In this document: positions 44,019 through 54,137 of the stretch, piece after piece
Position numbering within the stretch: the stretch's first letter is position 1
Layout: each line of letters opens with the position of its first letter
Source: Phyllobacterium sp. 21LDTY02-6
GTDB lineage: Bacteria; Pseudomonadota; Alphaproteobacteria; Rhizobiales; Rhizobiaceae
NCBI RefSeq assembly: GCF_023554255.2
Contig: NZ_JAMJWD020000001.1
Location: 732,755-796,754 of the forward strand
DNA: 64,000 nucleotides
Direction: 5' to 3'
Notes under the pieces: generated by a model
What the model saw: the letters and a program-made list of their open reading frames with translations, nothing else
What the model was told of the DNA's origin: nothing
Database searches by the model: none
Translations under genes and position numbers: made by a program

Positions 44019-44996
44019 CTAGTCGGCGTATTGGCCGGCCGCTTCGATGATCGGCTTCCACCGCGTCACTTCGCTCTCGAGCTTGGACTTGAGGCCGTCC
44101 GGCGTTGCTTCGGCATCGGTAACGGGCACGGTGCCCAATTCGGCGAAACGGGCGACGACATTCGGGTCCTTCAGCGCCTTCTGCAACGAGGCGGAGAGCT
44201 TCTGGGTGACGTCCGAAGGCGTGCCCTTCGGCGCATAGACGCCGTGCCAGATGCCGACTTCCATGCCCGGCAGGCCGCCTTCGGCTACGGTCGGCAGGTC
44301 CGGCAGCGCATCCAGCCGTTTGGCCGAGGTGACCGCATAGGCCTTGATCGTGCCGCCCTTGATCTGCTTGGTCGTATTGGTGGTCTGGTCGCACATGAGA
44401 TCGACCTGCCCGCCGAGGAGGTCCGTCATCGCCGGGCCCGTCCCCTTGTAGGGCACGGTGACGAGCGGGACCTTGATCTCGTTCATGAACAGCATGCCGC
44501 ACAGATGCGACGCCGCGCCGATGCCGGCATTGGCAAGGCTGATCTTGTCGCCATTGGCCTTCACATATTCGACCAGGCCCTTGAGATCGGTCGGCTCGAA
44601 ATCCTTCTTGGCGACGATCGTCATCGGAACGTCGGTGACAAGGCCGACATATTCGAACGCATTGAGCGTATCATAGGGCAGCTTGCGATAGAGCGTGGCG
44701 CTGGTCGCCATGCCGATATGATGCAAGAGCAGGGTATAGCCGTCAGGCTCGGCCTTGGCCACCTGCGAGGCACCGAGCGTGCCGCCGGCGCCGCCGACAT
44801 TCTCGACGATGATCTGCTGTCCGAGATCCTTGGACATCGCTTCCGCCACGAGGCGCGTCACCGTATCGGTCGGACCGCCAGCCGAGAATGGCACGACCAT
44901 GGTGATGCTGCGCTCGGGATAGGCCTGCGCGAAAGCGCTGCCGGCGAATAGTGCAAGGGCGGCCGTTGCCGCGAGTGTCATACCAAATTTGTGCAT
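44019..44996 (-). CDS. tctC: Tripartite tricarboxylate transporter, periplasmic binding protein
   Basis: 325 aa from ATG 44994-44996 (GGGAGGAG upstream). Signal peptide MHKFGMTLAATAALALFAGS-AFAQ, then the Bug/TctC fold: YPERSITMVVPFSAGGPTDTVTRLVAEAM, IIVENVGGAGGTLGASQVAKAEPDGYTLL, VPYKGTGPAMTDLLGGQVDLMCD. It binds the carboxylate (or other acidic/cyclic) ligand in the periplasm. First gene of tctCBA; divergent from the adenine deaminase gene. Ligand unknown; proximity to purine genes is suggestive only. Confidence 0.95.
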   Translation of the reverse strand: MHKFGMTLAATAALALFAGSAFAQAYPERSITMVVPFSAGGPTDTVTRLVAEAMSKDLGQQIIVENVGGAGGTLGASQVAKAEPDGYTLLLHHIGMATSATLYRKLPYDTLNAFEYVGLVTDVPMTIVAKKDFEPTDLKGLVEYVKANGDKISLANAGIGAASHLCGMLFMNEIKVPLVTVPYKGTGPAMTDLLGGQVDLMCDQTTNTTKQIKGGTIKAYAVTSAKRLDALPDLPTVAEGGLPGMEVGIWHGVYAPKGTPSDVTQKLSASLQKALKDPNVVARFAELGTVPVTDAEATPDGLKSKLESEVTRWKPIIEAAGQYAD

Positions 44997-45241
44997 CCGA
45001 ACTCCTCCCAGTGATGCAGTCCCATTCTTTTTGCGCCTTTTTACGTCCGGCAAGGCCGTTCCTCCTTGACCCGCCAGAATCCAGTCCGCGCACAATAGTC
45101 TATCGGAAGCGAGCAACCAGGGTATGTCAAGCGTTTCATGGGCTTCGGCTAATAATTTCGACAAAACAATCGGCAAGTGCATTGCGCGAAGTTTTTTGGT
45201 GTAGCATGTGATTTGAAACCGAAATTCAGCGAGGTGAAACT

Positions 45242-47056
45242 GTGGCGAAACGATCGAACGCGGCCAATCGGCCAGCCGACTGGACCCACTCCGCCCCTCT
45301 GCTCGTCGATGTGGCCATGGGGCGGCAGCCGGCCGATCTCGTGGTGCGCAATGGCAGGCTCGTCAGCGTCTATTCCGGCGAGATCATCGCCGGCGTGGAC
45401 ATCGCGGTCGTCGCCGGGCGCTTTGCCTTCGTCGGGGCGGGCGCGCAGCATTGCATCGGACCGACGACCAAGGTGATCGATGCGGCCGGGCGCTATCTGG
45501 TGCCGGGTCTCTGCGATGCGCATATGCATGTCGAAAGCGGCATGGTCACCGTCACCGAGTTCACGCGGGCGGTCGTTCCGCATGGCACGACTTCCATGTT
45601 CATCGATCCGCATGAAATCGCCAATGTCCTCGGCATCGAGGGCGTAAGGCTGATGCACGACGAAGCGCTGGCCATGCCCATCAACGTCCATGTGCAGATG
45701 CCGAGCTGCGTTCCGTCCGCGCCCGGCCTCGAAAATGCGGGGGCGGCGATCAGCCCGCAGGACATAGAAGAAGCCATGACCTGGCCCAACATCGTCGGCC
45801 TCGGCGAAGTCATGAATTTTCCCGGCGTCGCCGCCAATGACGCCACCATGCGCGGCGGCATCGATGCGACGGTGCGGGCAGGCAAGACGGTCGGCGGGCA
45901 TTATGCGGCGCCGGAGCTCGGAAGGGCGTTCCATGGCTACGTGGCCGGCGGTCCCGAGGACGACCACGAGGGCACGCGCATGGAAGACGCGATCGCCCGC
46001 GTGCGCCAGGGCATGCGGGCCATGCTGCGGCTCGGATCGGCATGGTATGACGTTGCCAGCCAGATCAAGGCGGTCACCGAACAGGGGCTCGATCCGCGCA
46101 ATTTCATCCTCTGCACCGATGACAGCCATTCCGGCACGCTGGTCAATGAAGGCCACATGGACAGGGTGGTGCGCCACGCCATCGCCCAGGGCCTCAAGCC
46201 CGTCACGGCCATTCAGATGGCAACGCTCAACACGGCGCAGCATTTCCGGCTGGAGCGCGAGATCGGTTCGATAACGCCGGGGCGTCTCGCCGATTTCCTC
46301 ATCGTCTCCGACCTTGCCAATCTCACCATCGACCGGGTCTATGCAAGGGGCGTACTGGTGGCGGAGCGCGGCAAGCTGCTCATCGACATACCCGCCTATG
46401 ATTATCCTTCCTATGCACGGAACACGATCAAGCTCGGCAAGACCCTGCGCGCCAGGGATTTCGACATCGCGGCGCCGAAACCCGGCAAGACCGCAACGGC
46501 GCGCGTCATCGGCGTCATCGAAAACCAGGCTCCGACGCGGGCGCTCGAAGCCGAACTCGCGATTTCCGACGGCGTGGTGCAGATGGACCGCCGCAACGAC
46601 ATCTGCCAGATCGCCCTCGTCGAGAGGCATCGCGGCACGGGAAAGGTCGTCAACGGCTTCGTTTCGGGCTTCGGCTATACGCTCGACTGCGCCATCGCCT
46701 CGACCGTCGCCCATGACAGCCATCACATGATCGTCGTCGGCACCAACAAGGAGGACATGGCCAAGGCCGCCAATCGTCTCGGCGAAGTCGGTGGCGGTGT
46801 CGTCATCTACTCGAAGGGACGGGAACTGGCGCTGGTTGAAATGCCGATCGCCGGCCTGATGTCGGATGAAAGAGCCGAAGTGGTTGCCGCCAAGGCGGAC
46901 AAACTCGTCGCTGCGATGCGCGCCATGGGCTGCAGCCTGAACAATGCCTACATGCAGCATTCGCTGCTGGCGCTCGTGGTCATTCCGGAATTGCGTATTT
47001 CCGATTTGGGGATTATCGACGTCAGAACTTTCAAGAAGGTTGAACTGTTTCTATGA
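45242..47056 (+). CDS. ade: Adenine deaminase
   Basis: 604 aa, GTG start with GAGGTG upstream. Amidohydrolase: YLVPGLCDAHMHVESGMVTVTEF carries the HxH metal ligands, PHGTTSMFIDPHEIANVLG, GLGEVMNFPGV, CTDDSHSGTLVNEGHMDRVVR. C-terminal domain with FVSGFGYTLDCAIASTVAHDSHH is specific to Ade. Converts adenine to hypoxanthine for purine salvage or nitrogen release. Its stop overlaps the ilvA start (ATGA at 47053-47056), an unexpected pairing. Confidence 0.95.
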   Translation: MAKRSNAANRPADWTHSAPLLVDVAMGRQPADLVVRNGRLVSVYSGEIIAGVDIAVVAGRFAFVGAGAQHCIGPTTKVIDAAGRYLVPGLCDAHMHVESGMVTVTEFTRAVVPHGTTSMFIDPHEIANVLGIEGVRLMHDEALAMPINVHVQMPSCVPSAPGLENAGAAISPQDIEEAMTWPNIVGLGEVMNFPGVAANDATMRGGIDATVRAGKTVGGHYAAPELGRAFHGYVAGGPEDDHEGTRMEDAIARVRQGMRAMLRLGSAWYDVASQIKAVTEQGLDPRNFILCTDDSHSGTLVNEGHMDRVVRHAIAQGLKPVTAIQMATLNTAQHFRLEREIGSITPGRLADFLIVSDLANLTIDRVYARGVLVAERGKLLIDIPAYDYPSYARNTIKLGKTLRARDFDIAAPKPGKTATARVIGVIENQAPTRALEAELAISDGVVQMDRRNDICQIALVERHRGTGKVVNGFVSGFGYTLDCAIASTVAHDSHHMIVVGTNKEDMAKAANRLGEVGGGVVIYSKGRELALVEMPIAGLMSDERAEVVAAKADKLVAAMRAMGCSLNNAYMQHSLLALVVIPELRISDLGIIDVRTFKKVELFL

Positions 47057-48312
47057 CTGCCTTTACCGATCATGTGGCGCGCGCCGCCGACAAGATGCGC
47101 ACGCTGTTTCCCGAGACACCCCTGCAACTCAATCATTATCTGTCGCAGAAATATGGTGCGCATATATGGTTGAAGCGCGAGGATCTTTCGCCGGTCCGCT
47201 CCTACAAGATACGCGGCGCGTTCAATTTCATATCGCAATATCTCGCCGCCCATAGGGATGGCGACGCCTCGTTCGTCTGCGCCTCCGCCGGCAACCATGC
47301 CCAGGGCTTTGCCTTCATCTGCCGGCACTTCAACCGGAAGGGCGTGGTTTTCATGCCCGTCACCACGCCGCAGCAGAAAATCGACAAGACACGCAGTTTT
47401 GGCGGCGAATTCATTGAAATCAGGCTGGTCGGCGATATTTTCGACCAATGCTACGCCGCTGCGCGCGATTATTCCGAACAGACCGGCGCAATCATGGTGC
47501 CGCCCTTCGACCACGCGGACATCATCACCGGCCAGGCCACCGTCGCCTACGAGATCTCGCGCGAGCTGCCGGAGAAGAGCCGCCCGGACCTGATGATCCT
47601 GCCCGTCGGCGGCGGCGGGCTCTCCGGCGGCGTTACCCGCTACCTCGCGGATATCGGCTGGAAGACGCAATTCCGCTTCGTCGAACCGGCGGGCGCGCCC
47701 AGCCTGAAGCGCAGCCTCGAAGCCGGCAAGCGCGTGCGCCTCGATGCGGTGGACAATTTCGTCGATGGCGCGGCGGTCGGTGAGATCGGCAAGGAAAACT
47801 TCAAGCTTCTCAAGCACTTCCGGCCGGAAGATGTGACATTGATTCCGGAAAATCGATTGAGTTCGACCATTCTCGAAATGCTCAACATCGAGGGCATCGT
47901 CGTCGAACCCGCCGGGGCGCTCGCCATCGACGCCTTGAAGGATTTCAAGAAGGGCGATCTTCGCGGCAAGCATGTGGTTCTGGTCATATCCGGCAGCAAT
48001 TTCGATTTCGAGCGCTTGCCGGAACTGAAGGAGCGGTCGCAGCGCTATGAGGGCCTGAAGAAATATTTCATCTTCCGCTTTCCGCAGCGGCCCGGCGCAT
48101 TGCGCTCCTTCCTCGACCTGCTCGGCCCGGAAGACGATGTCGCGCGGTTCGAATATCTGAAGAAGTCGGCCCGCAATTTCGGTTCCGTCCTCATCGGCAT
48201 CGAAACCAGGCACAGGAGCAATTTCGATGCACTGTTCAAGCGCTTCGACGAAGCGGGCTGGGCCTATCAGGACATTACGGAAAACGATGCGATTGCGGGA
48301 TTGATCATCTAG
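47053..48312 (+). CDS. ilvA: Threonine ammonia-lyase (threonine dehydratase)
   Basis: 419 aa. PLP fold type II: the Schiff-base Lys is in SPVRSYKIRGAFNF, then SAGNHAQGFAFICRHF, GGGGLSGGVTRYL and VISGSNFDFERLPEL. The C-terminal ~90 residues form a single ACT-like regulatory domain (FIFRFPQRPGALRSFLDLLG), as in the shorter IlvA forms. Deaminates threonine to 2-oxobutanoate for isoleucine synthesis. Translationally coupled to adenine deaminase. Confidence 0.94.
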   Translation: MTAFTDHVARAADKMRTLFPETPLQLNHYLSQKYGAHIWLKREDLSPVRSYKIRGAFNFISQYLAAHRDGDASFVCASAGNHAQGFAFICRHFNRKGVVFMPVTTPQQKIDKTRSFGGEFIEIRLVGDIFDQCYAAARDYSEQTGAIMVPPFDHADIITGQATVAYEISRELPEKSRPDLMILPVGGGGLSGGVTRYLADIGWKTQFRFVEPAGAPSLKRSLEAGKRVRLDAVDNFVDGAAVGEIGKENFKLLKHFRPEDVTLIPENRLSSTILEMLNIEGIVVEPAGALAIDALKDFKKGDLRGKHVVLVISGSNFDFERLPELKERSQRYEGLKKYFIFRFPQRPGALRSFLDLLGPEDDVARFEYLKKSARNFGSVLIGIETRHRSNFDALFKRFDEAGWAYQDITENDAIAGLII

Positions 48313-48322
48313 GCCGAAATTG

Positions 48323-48880
48323 ATGAGCCGAACGCAGAAGACATGGATCGTGCTATTCCGCGGCGTCGGCGGCGATACGCTCCTGCCGGTCAAGCCGCTG
48401 CGCGAGGCGCTGACGGAAGCGGGTTTCGACAATGTCCGCACCTTTATCAATACGGGCAATGTCGTCCTGACGTCCGGCGACCGGCCGGAAAAGATCATCG
48501 CGCGCATCGCGCCGGTGGTGCTCCGGGAATTTCAGTTCGCCAAGGCCATTCTTGTCGCGGATCTCGCCGAATGGCAGCGATTGATCGACGAAAATCCGTT
48601 TCCCGCCGACGTGCCGCAATATCTGCATGCGTTTCTGATGGAGCGGGAACCGGCGGCGGAGGCCGTGGAGGCGCTGCGGGCGAAGGTGAGGGGAACCGAA
48701 CAATTCAGCATCAGGGGGCGCGTGCTCTATTATTACACGCCGGACGGTTTCTCGAATTCCAGGCTGCATACCAAGATCGAGCGCACGCTCGGCCTGTCGG
48801 TGACGGCCCGCAACTGGAACAGCGTCCTCAAGCTGCACGCACTTGCTTCCGGGCTGCAATCGCCTCGCGCAGGGTCGTGA
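48323..48880 (+). CDS. DUF1697 domain protein
   Basis: 185 aa from ATG 48323. Single DUF1697 domain: WIVLFRGVGGDTLLPVKPLREALTEAGFDNVRTFINTGNVVL is the diagnostic N-terminus, and the C-terminal YYTPDGFSNSRLHTKIERTLG...ARNWNSVLKL is also conserved. Function of the family is unknown. Follows ilvA by 10 bp on the same strand. Its 3' end overlaps the convergent MocR gene by about 50 bp, which is unusual for two intact genes. Confidence 0.87.
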   Translation: MSRTQKTWIVLFRGVGGDTLLPVKPLREALTEAGFDNVRTFINTGNVVLTSGDRPEKIIARIAPVVLREFQFAKAILVADLAEWQRLIDENPFPADVPQYLHAFLMEREPAAEAVEALRAKVRGTEQFSIRGRVLYYYTPDGFSNSRLHTKIERTLGLSVTARNWNSVLKLHALASGLQSPRAGS

Positions 48881-50276
48881 AAATATTCGGGTCCGCGCAT
48901 TGCGCAACATTGAAGCGCATGAACGACTGCGCCGTCTGCGAGGCGCTGAACACGTTGCCCGGAGCGAAGACCACACCGCGGGCAAGGCCGAAACGGGCAA
49001 TTTCGGCGGCATCCACGCCGTCGGGCAGCCGGCACCACAGGAAAATGCCGCCGCGCGGCTCGATCCAGGGTTCGATCCCCATTGTATGAAGGCGGGCACG
49101 CGTCTCGTTCATGGCGCGGGCGAGGCGGGCGCGCAATTGCTCCATGTGCTTGCGATAGGTGCCGTCCTTGAGCATCAGCAGCACGAGCTCGGAAGCCAGC
49201 GTGCCGCCGCCGAAGGATGTGGCGATGCGCAGGTCGACAAGCGGTTCGATCCAGTCGCGGCGCGCCGCGATGAAGCCGCAGCGGAACGACGCCGACAGCG
49301 ATTTCGAGAAACTGCCGATGTGGATCACCCGCTCCAGCCCGTCGAAGGCGGCAAGGCGGGGCGCTGGCTCCTGTTCGAAATCGGCGAAGATATCGTCTTC
49401 GATGATGGTCAGACCGTGCTGCTCGGCCAATTTCAGCAGCCGATGCGCGACGACCGGCGACAGCGTTGCCCCGGTCGGATTGTGAATGGCCGAGTTGGTG
49501 ATGTAGAGGCGCGGCCTGTGCTCCGCCAGCGCCTGGCTGAACTTGTCGAGATCAGGCCCGGCAGGGGTATAGGGCACGCCGACGATGGTTGCGCGGTGCG
49601 CCTTCAGCAGGGCGCGGAAGTTGAAATAGCAGGGATCGTCGACAATCACCGCGTCGCCCGGTTCGATCAGCAGCCGGCAGAGCAGGTCGATCGCCTGCGT
49701 GCCGGATTCCGTCAGCAATATCTGGCCGGGCATGGCCTCGATGCCGCGCTCGGCCAGCCGCCGCACCAGAAGCTGGCGCAGCGGCTGCAGGCCCTGCGGC
49801 GTCGAATAGTCGGTGAGGCTGGCGCTCGGCGCCTTGGCCAGCGAGCGCATGGCGCGGCGGATGGCCTGTTCGGGCATCAGCCCGGATGGCAGCCAGCCGC
49901 AGCCCGGCATGGAGGCGCCGCCATCGGCTTCGAGCGAGCTGCGCGAAACCCACAGCGGATCGATCGCGCGATCGAGCTTCGGCTCCATCTCGGTCAATGT
50001 GAGCGGCTGCAGGCGGCCCGAGACATAGAAGCCGGAACCGGGGCGGGGCTGGATGCTGCCCTCGGCGGCAAGGCGGTCATAGGCCTCGACCACCGTCGAT
50101 TTCGACACGGCCATGCTGGCGGCAAGGCTGCGGATCGAGGGCAGCCGCGAGCCCGGCGTCAGCGTGCGCGCCGTGATGCGGCGGAGGATTTCGCGCATCA
50201 CCTTTTCGACGAGCGTCGCGCTTTCGTCCATGGCCGGGGAGGTGGTGTCATCCATCTGTACTGGCTCTTGCTCCAT
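48828..50276 (-). CDS. MocR/PdxR-type regulator (GntR HTH fused to aminotransferase domain)
   Basis: 482 aa from ATG 50274-50276 (in-frame ATGs at 50255 and 50231 are alternatives). N-terminal GntR wHTH (ATLVEKVMREILRRITARTL, SLAASMAVSKSTVVEAYDRL), a linker, then a fold-type I aminotransferase domain with HNPTGATL, IIEDDIFADF and the PLP Lys in IGSFSKSLSASFRCGFI. MocR proteins sense PLP or amino compounds and usually control a divergent gene; here that is the EamA exporter. TGTACTG repeats lie in the intergenic region. Confidence 0.92.
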   Translation of the reverse strand: MEQEPVQMDDTTSPAMDESATLVEKVMREILRRITARTLTPGSRLPSIRSLAASMAVSKSTVVEAYDRLAAEGSIQPRPGSGFYVSGRLQPLTLTEMEPKLDRAIDPLWVSRSSLEADGGASMPGCGWLPSGLMPEQAIRRAMRSLAKAPSASLTDYSTPQGLQPLRQLLVRRLAERGIEAMPGQILLTESGTQAIDLLCRLLIEPGDAVIVDDPCYFNFRALLKAHRATIVGVPYTPAGPDLDKFSQALAEHRPRLYITNSAIHNPTGATLSPVVAHRLLKLAEQHGLTIIEDDIFADFEQEPAPRLAAFDGLERVIHIGSFSKSLSASFRCGFIAARRDWIEPLVDLRIATSFGGGTLASELVLLMLKDGTYRKHMEQLRARLARAMNETRARLHTMGIEPWIEPRGGIFLWCRLPDGVDAAEIARFGLARGVVFAPGNVFSASQTAQSFMRFNVAQCADPNIFTTLREAIAARKQVRAA

Positions 50277-50299
50277 GACAGTTTGGTTGAATTGTACTG
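50257..50299. promoter_or_regulatory. TGTACTG direct repeats, putative MocR operator
   Basis: TGTACTG at 50257-50263 and 50293-50299, in direct orientation and 36 bp apart, straddle the regulator start and point toward the divergent EamA gene. Direct repeats at this kind of spacing are typical of MocR operators. Confidence 0.5.
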
Positions 50300-50357
50300 T
50301 ATCGTCTCTGGCGAATCCAGCCCTTGCCGCGCTAACGGAAGGGAAAACGGATGGAAA

Positions 50358-50387
50358 GACATGACATCGCAAGACATGACATCGAAG
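50358..50387 (+). repeat. 15-bp tandem duplication covering the EamA start codon
   Basis: GACATGACATCGCAA (50358-50372) and GACATGACATCGAAG (50373-50387). Each copy holds an in-frame ATG (50361, 50376), so the gene has two duplicated start codons. Confidence 0.9.
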
Positions 50388-51257
50388 GACACGGACAAGG
50401 TCGCCAGCGGCTGGATCAATGGCTTCATCGGCGTGCTCGTCTTCAGCGGTTCGCTGCCGGCGACGCGCGTTGCGGTGGCGGATTTCGATCCGATCTTCCT
50501 GACGGCGGCACGCGCCTCGATCGCCGCGCTGTGCGGCCTGGCGCTGCTGCTGGTGTTTCGCGAGAAGCGGCCGACGCGGCAGGATCTCGGCTCGCTGCTG
50601 GTCACGGCGCTCGGTGTCGTCGTCGGCTTCCCGCTGCTGACGGCGCTGGCGCTGCAGCATATAGACGCCGCGCACTCGATCGTGTTCATCGGCCTGCTGC
50701 CGCTGGCGACGGCGATATTCGGCGTGCTGCGCGGCGGGGAGCGCATGCGGCCGATGTTCTGGCTGTTCTCCTGCCTCGGCAGCCTGCTCGTCGCCGGTTT
50801 CGCCCTGATGCAGAATTCCGGCGCCTCGATGACGGGCGACCTGCTGATGTTCGCGGCGGTGCTCGTTTGCGGCCTCGGTTATGCGGATGGCGCGCGGCTG
50901 TCGCGCCGGCTCGGCGGCTGGCAGGTCATTTCCTGGGCGCTGGCGCTGTCGCTGCCGCTGATGCTGCCTTTGTCGCTGGCGCTGCTGCCATCGGACTGGG
51001 GCGGCATCGGCGCTCCGGCCTGGTTCGGCCTGTTCTACGTCTCGATGTTCTCGATGCTCATAGGCTTCATCTTCTGGTATCGCGGCCTGGCGCAGGGAGG
51101 CATAGCGGCGGTCGGCCAATTGCAGCTGCTGCAGCCGTTTTTCGGGCTGCTCCTCGCGGCGACCCTGTTGCGTGAGCCGGTGGGCTGGCAGATGGTGCTC
51201 GTCACCCTCGCGGTCATCCTCTGCGTCGCCGGGGCCAAGCGGTTCGCCAGGGCCTAG
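50361..51257 (+). CDS. EamA/DMT family exporter
   Basis: 298 aa, ten hydrophobic segments in two EamA repeats: NGFIGVLVFSGSLPATRVAVADFDPIFLTAARASIAAL in the first, and FYVSMFSMLIGFIFWYRGLAQGGIAAVGQLQLLQPFFGLLLAATLLREPV in the second, the latter a hallmark of the family. Probably exports an amino acid or related metabolite. Divergent from, and probably activated by, the MocR regulator. Start codon and stop codon are both inside small tandem duplications. Confidence 0.9.
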   Translation: MTSQDMTSKDTDKVASGWINGFIGVLVFSGSLPATRVAVADFDPIFLTAARASIAALCGLALLLVFREKRPTRQDLGSLLVTALGVVVGFPLLTALALQHIDAAHSIVFIGLLPLATAIFGVLRGGERMRPMFWLFSCLGSLLVAGFALMQNSGASMTGDLLMFAAVLVCGLGYADGARLSRRLGGWQVISWALALSLPLMLPLSLALLPSDWGGIGAPAWFGLFYVSMFSMLIGFIFWYRGLAQGGIAAVGQLQLLQPFFGLLLAATLLREPVGWQMVLVTLAVILCVAGAKRFARA

Positions 51258-51290
51258 CATTTTTCGGGGCCTAGCATTTTTTGGGGCCTA
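51251..51290 (+). repeat. 17-bp tandem repeat spanning the EamA stop codon
   Basis: GGCCTAGCATTTTTCGG (51251-51267), GGCCTAGCATTTTTTGG (51268-51284) and a partial GGCCTA (51285-51290). The EamA stop TAG is in the first unit and is repeated in the second. Confidence 0.92.
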
Positions 51291-51547
51291 AACGGCGCCG
51301 CAGGGTGCGCCGCACAATAAATCATTTGCATTTTCGCGCGGATGAGCCCATATGCGGTCCAGGCGCTTGAACCGGCACAGGCTGGTTTTCCTTTTATGGA
51401 CTTCGTGGCGTCTTAGTCTCAATCGCGCGATGCGATGGGCACGGCTGCGCAAGTCGCATGGAATTTTCATTCCCGCGTCTCGTCGTTTATCAAATATTAC
51501 GCACACAGGTTGCGCCCTGTCTGACACATTGACGGTCATGCACAACC

Positions 51548-52939
<1,392 letters not shown>

Positions 52940-52945
52940 TCCCGC

Positions 52946-52990
52946 CGCCATTCTATCCAACGCCATTCTATCCCCCGCCATTCTATCCAA
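52946..52990 (+). repeat. Three 15-bp tandem repeats after the helicase stop
   Basis: CGCCATTCTATCCAA, CGCCATTCTATCCCC, CGCCATTCTATCCAA in a row, starting 6 bases after the stop codon and running into the terminator. Confidence 0.95.
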
Positions 52991-53023
52991 CGCCGTCCCC
53001 GGACCATCCGGGGGCGGCGTTTT
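52991..53023 (+). terminator. Rho-independent terminator after the helicase gene
   Basis: CGCCGTCCCCGGA pairs with TCCGGGGGCGGCG around a 3-base loop, followed by TTTT. Strong stem with one imperfect position. Confidence 0.85.
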
Positions 53024-53105
53024 CCATGATCCGGCGGTTATTTCTTTGCTTGAACGGATCGTCATGGGCACATAGGTTCAAGTCTCGCATTTGAAGGATT
53101 TGCCC

Positions 53106-54137
53106 ATGTTTGATTCTGTGATCGATGCCATCGGAAACACGCCGCTCATTCGTCTGAGGAAAGCTTCCGAACTCACGGGCTGCGAAATCCATGGCAAGGC
53201 CGAGTTTCTCAATCCCGGCCAGTCCGTCAAGGATCGCGCCGCGCTCTACATCATTCGCGATGCGGAACGGCGCGGCCTGTTGAAGCCCGGCGGCGTCATC
53301 GTCGAGGGCACGGCCGGCAATACCGGCATCGGGCTCAGCATGGTCGCCAAGGCGCTCGGCTACCGCACCGTCATCGTCATCCCCGAGACGCAGAGCCAGG
53401 AGAAGAAGGACGCGCTGCGCCTGCTCGGCGCCGAGCTCGTCGAGGTGCCCGCCGTGCCCTACAAGAATCCCGACAATTACGTGAAGGTCTCCGGCCGCCT
53501 CGCCGAACAGATGGCGAAATCCGAGCCGAACGGCGCGATCTGGGCCAACCAGTTCGACAATGTCGCCAACCGGCAGGCGCATGTGGAAACCACGGCGCCG
53601 GAAATCTGGCGCGACACCGGCGGCAGGATCGATGGCTTCGTTTCCGCCGTCGGCTCCGGCGGCACGCTCGCCGGCGTTGCCGAGGGACTGCGCGCCCAGC
53701 GGCCGGATATCAAGATCGCGCTGGCCGATCCCTTCGGCGCGGCGCTGTTCTCCTATTATACGACCGGCGAATTCCAGTCCGAGGGCGGCTCGATCACCGA
53801 GGGCATCGGCCAGGGCCGGGTGACGGCCAATCTCGAAGGCTTCAAGCCGGACTATTCCTACCGGATACCCGATGCCGAAGCGCTGGAGATCGTCTTCGAT
53901 CTCGTGCAGGAGGAGGGGCTGTGCCTCGGCGGGTCGACGGGCATCAATATTGCCGGCGCCATCCGCCTTGCGCGCGATCTCGGCCCCGGCCACAGCATCG
54001 TGACGATCCTTTGCGATTATGGCAATCGCTACCAGTCGAAGATGTTCAATCCGGAATTCCTGCGCTCCAAGGAGCTTCCCGTTCCAGCCTGGATGGAAGC
54101 GACGAGCGAGATTTCCGTCCCGTTCGAGAACAGATGA
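53106..54137 (+). CDS. cysK: Cysteine synthase A
   Basis: 343 aa from ATG 53106 (AAGGA 7 bases upstream; an upstream in-frame TTG lacks support). PLP fold type II: IGNTPLIRLRKASE, Schiff-base Lys in NPGQSVKDRAA, EGTAGNTGIGLSMVAKALGY, SAVGSGGTLAGVAEGL, GGSTGINIAGAIRLA. O-acetylserine plus sulfide to cysteine. First gene of cysK-alaX-sseA-GNAT; overlaps alaX by 4 bp. The operon ties cysteine synthesis to sulfur transfer and translational fidelity. Confidence 0.95.
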   Translation: MFDSVIDAIGNTPLIRLRKASELTGCEIHGKAEFLNPGQSVKDRAALYIIRDAERRGLLKPGGVIVEGTAGNTGIGLSMVAKALGYRTVIVIPETQSQEKKDALRLLGAELVEVPAVPYKNPDNYVKVSGRLAEQMAKSEPNGAIWANQFDNVANRQAHVETTAPEIWRDTGGRIDGFVSAVGSGGTLAGVAEGLRAQRPDIKIALADPFGAALFSYYTTGEFQSEGGSITEGIGQGRVTANLEGFKPDYSYRIPDAEALEIVFDLVQEEGLCLGGSTGINIAGAIRLARDLGPGHSIVTILCDYGNRYQSKMFNPEFLRSKELPVPAWMEATSEISVPFENR

